NCBI GenBank assembly: GCA_006226595.1
Contig: SBGP01000106.1
Span: forward strand, 1-64,000
Reading direction: 5' to 3'
DNA length: 64,000 nucleotides
DNA from: Deltaproteobacteria bacterium
GTDB taxonomy: Bacteria > Myxococcota_A > UBA796 > GCA-2862545
Part shown: positions 63,831 through 64,000 of the stretch, one piece after another
Layout: every line of letters starts with the position of its first letter
How positions within the stretch are numbered: position 1 is the stretch's first letter
Translations under genes and position numbers: made by a program
The notes under the pieces: model-generated
Told to the model about the DNA's origin: nothing
Database searches by the model: none
Seen by the model: the letters and a program-made list of their open reading frames with translations, nothing else

Positions 63831-64000
63831 TCAGCGCTCGTCGAGGGCGTCGCGCAGCGCGGGCCAGTGGTCCAGCCAGCGCGGTCGCGCTTCGGCGGCG
63901 AGCGTGATGGTGGCCTCCTCGCCGAGTCCACGACGGGCGATGGCAGCGAGCGCGGGATGCAGCTCCCCCACCGATGGCGGCAGCTGCGTCAGGTCCGTGG
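63831..64000 (-). CDS. Hypothetical protein, C-terminal 55 residues only
   Basis: The 5' part lies beyond the right edge. The visible frame ends in WLDHWPALRDALDER and the stop codon, with G/C-rich third positions. No family can be named from this fragment. Its stop begins directly after the stop of the converging VWA gene. Confidence 0.55.
   Translation of the reverse strand, partial: TDLTQLPPSVGELHPALAAIARRGLGEEATITLAAEARPRWLDHWPALRDALDER

Overview
The window is the chromosomal origin neighbourhood of a high-GC Gram-negative bacterium. The GC-rich codon use, many short lipoproteins with Asp/Thr/Ser-rich linkers after the lipobox, an atpI-atpB-atpE cluster without F1 genes, and paired ArsA-like ATPases beside gyrB fit a myxobacterium-like lineage (Myxococcota, formerly Deltaproteobacteria). 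No rRNA or tRNA was found, so this placement is an inference. Replication and ribosome-assembly genes diverge around 36.3 kb: rpmH-rnpA-yidD-yidC-jag-mnmE run leftward, and dnaA, dnaN, recF, gyrB and gyrA run rightward. DnaA-box-like sites lie between dnaA and dnaN (probable oriC), upstream of gyrB, and in a third, unexpected group near 58.3 kb.

0-13.9 kb: a thioredoxin/triheme cytochrome cut by the left edge, a TauE-type permease, a Mpo1-like membrane protein, an SRPBCC protein behind a long palindrome, a diheme peroxidase with a small lipoprotein, two tandem AftB-like GT-C glycosyltransferases, more lipoproteins, and chorismate synthase.

14.1-26.6 kb: the most unusual part. Six rightward genes, all overlapping, start with a 2524-residue synthase that I read as AurF-like diiron oxygenase, fatty acyl-AMP ligase, ACP, KS, AT, DH, KR, ACP. 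It is followed by an acyl-CoA dehydrogenase, a stand-alone CAT-fold acyltransferase, a GH3-type adenylating enzyme, a membrane-anchored Cys phosphatase and an alpha/beta hydrolase. This looks like a pathway that loads a fatty acid, oxidises and extends it once, then transfers or conjugates it.

26.6-36 kb: a DUF2585 protein, a rifampicin-phosphotransferase-like enzyme, a DsbA-fold isomerase, a 55-residue Thr-Asp repeat lipoprotein, an M15-type peptidase, then the rpmH-to-mnmE cluster. 36-50 kb: replication genes, with a pair of ArsA-like ATPases, a DUF2625 protein and a truncated tandem duplicate between gyrB and gyrA. 50-58 kb: TPR proteins, a lipoprotein nuclease, an 18-bp variable tandem array, hemL, the F0 ATP synthase genes and two secreted proteins. 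58-64 kb: an MFS transporter, a DUF2262 protein, a FadD3-like acyl-CoA ligase behind the same palindrome as the SRPBCC gene at 2.9 kb, an SDR lacking its catalytic Tyr, a VWA lipoprotein, and the end of an unidentified gene.

No CRISPR array, insertion sequence or prophage was seen. Identifications come from reading motifs by eye; no database search was run.
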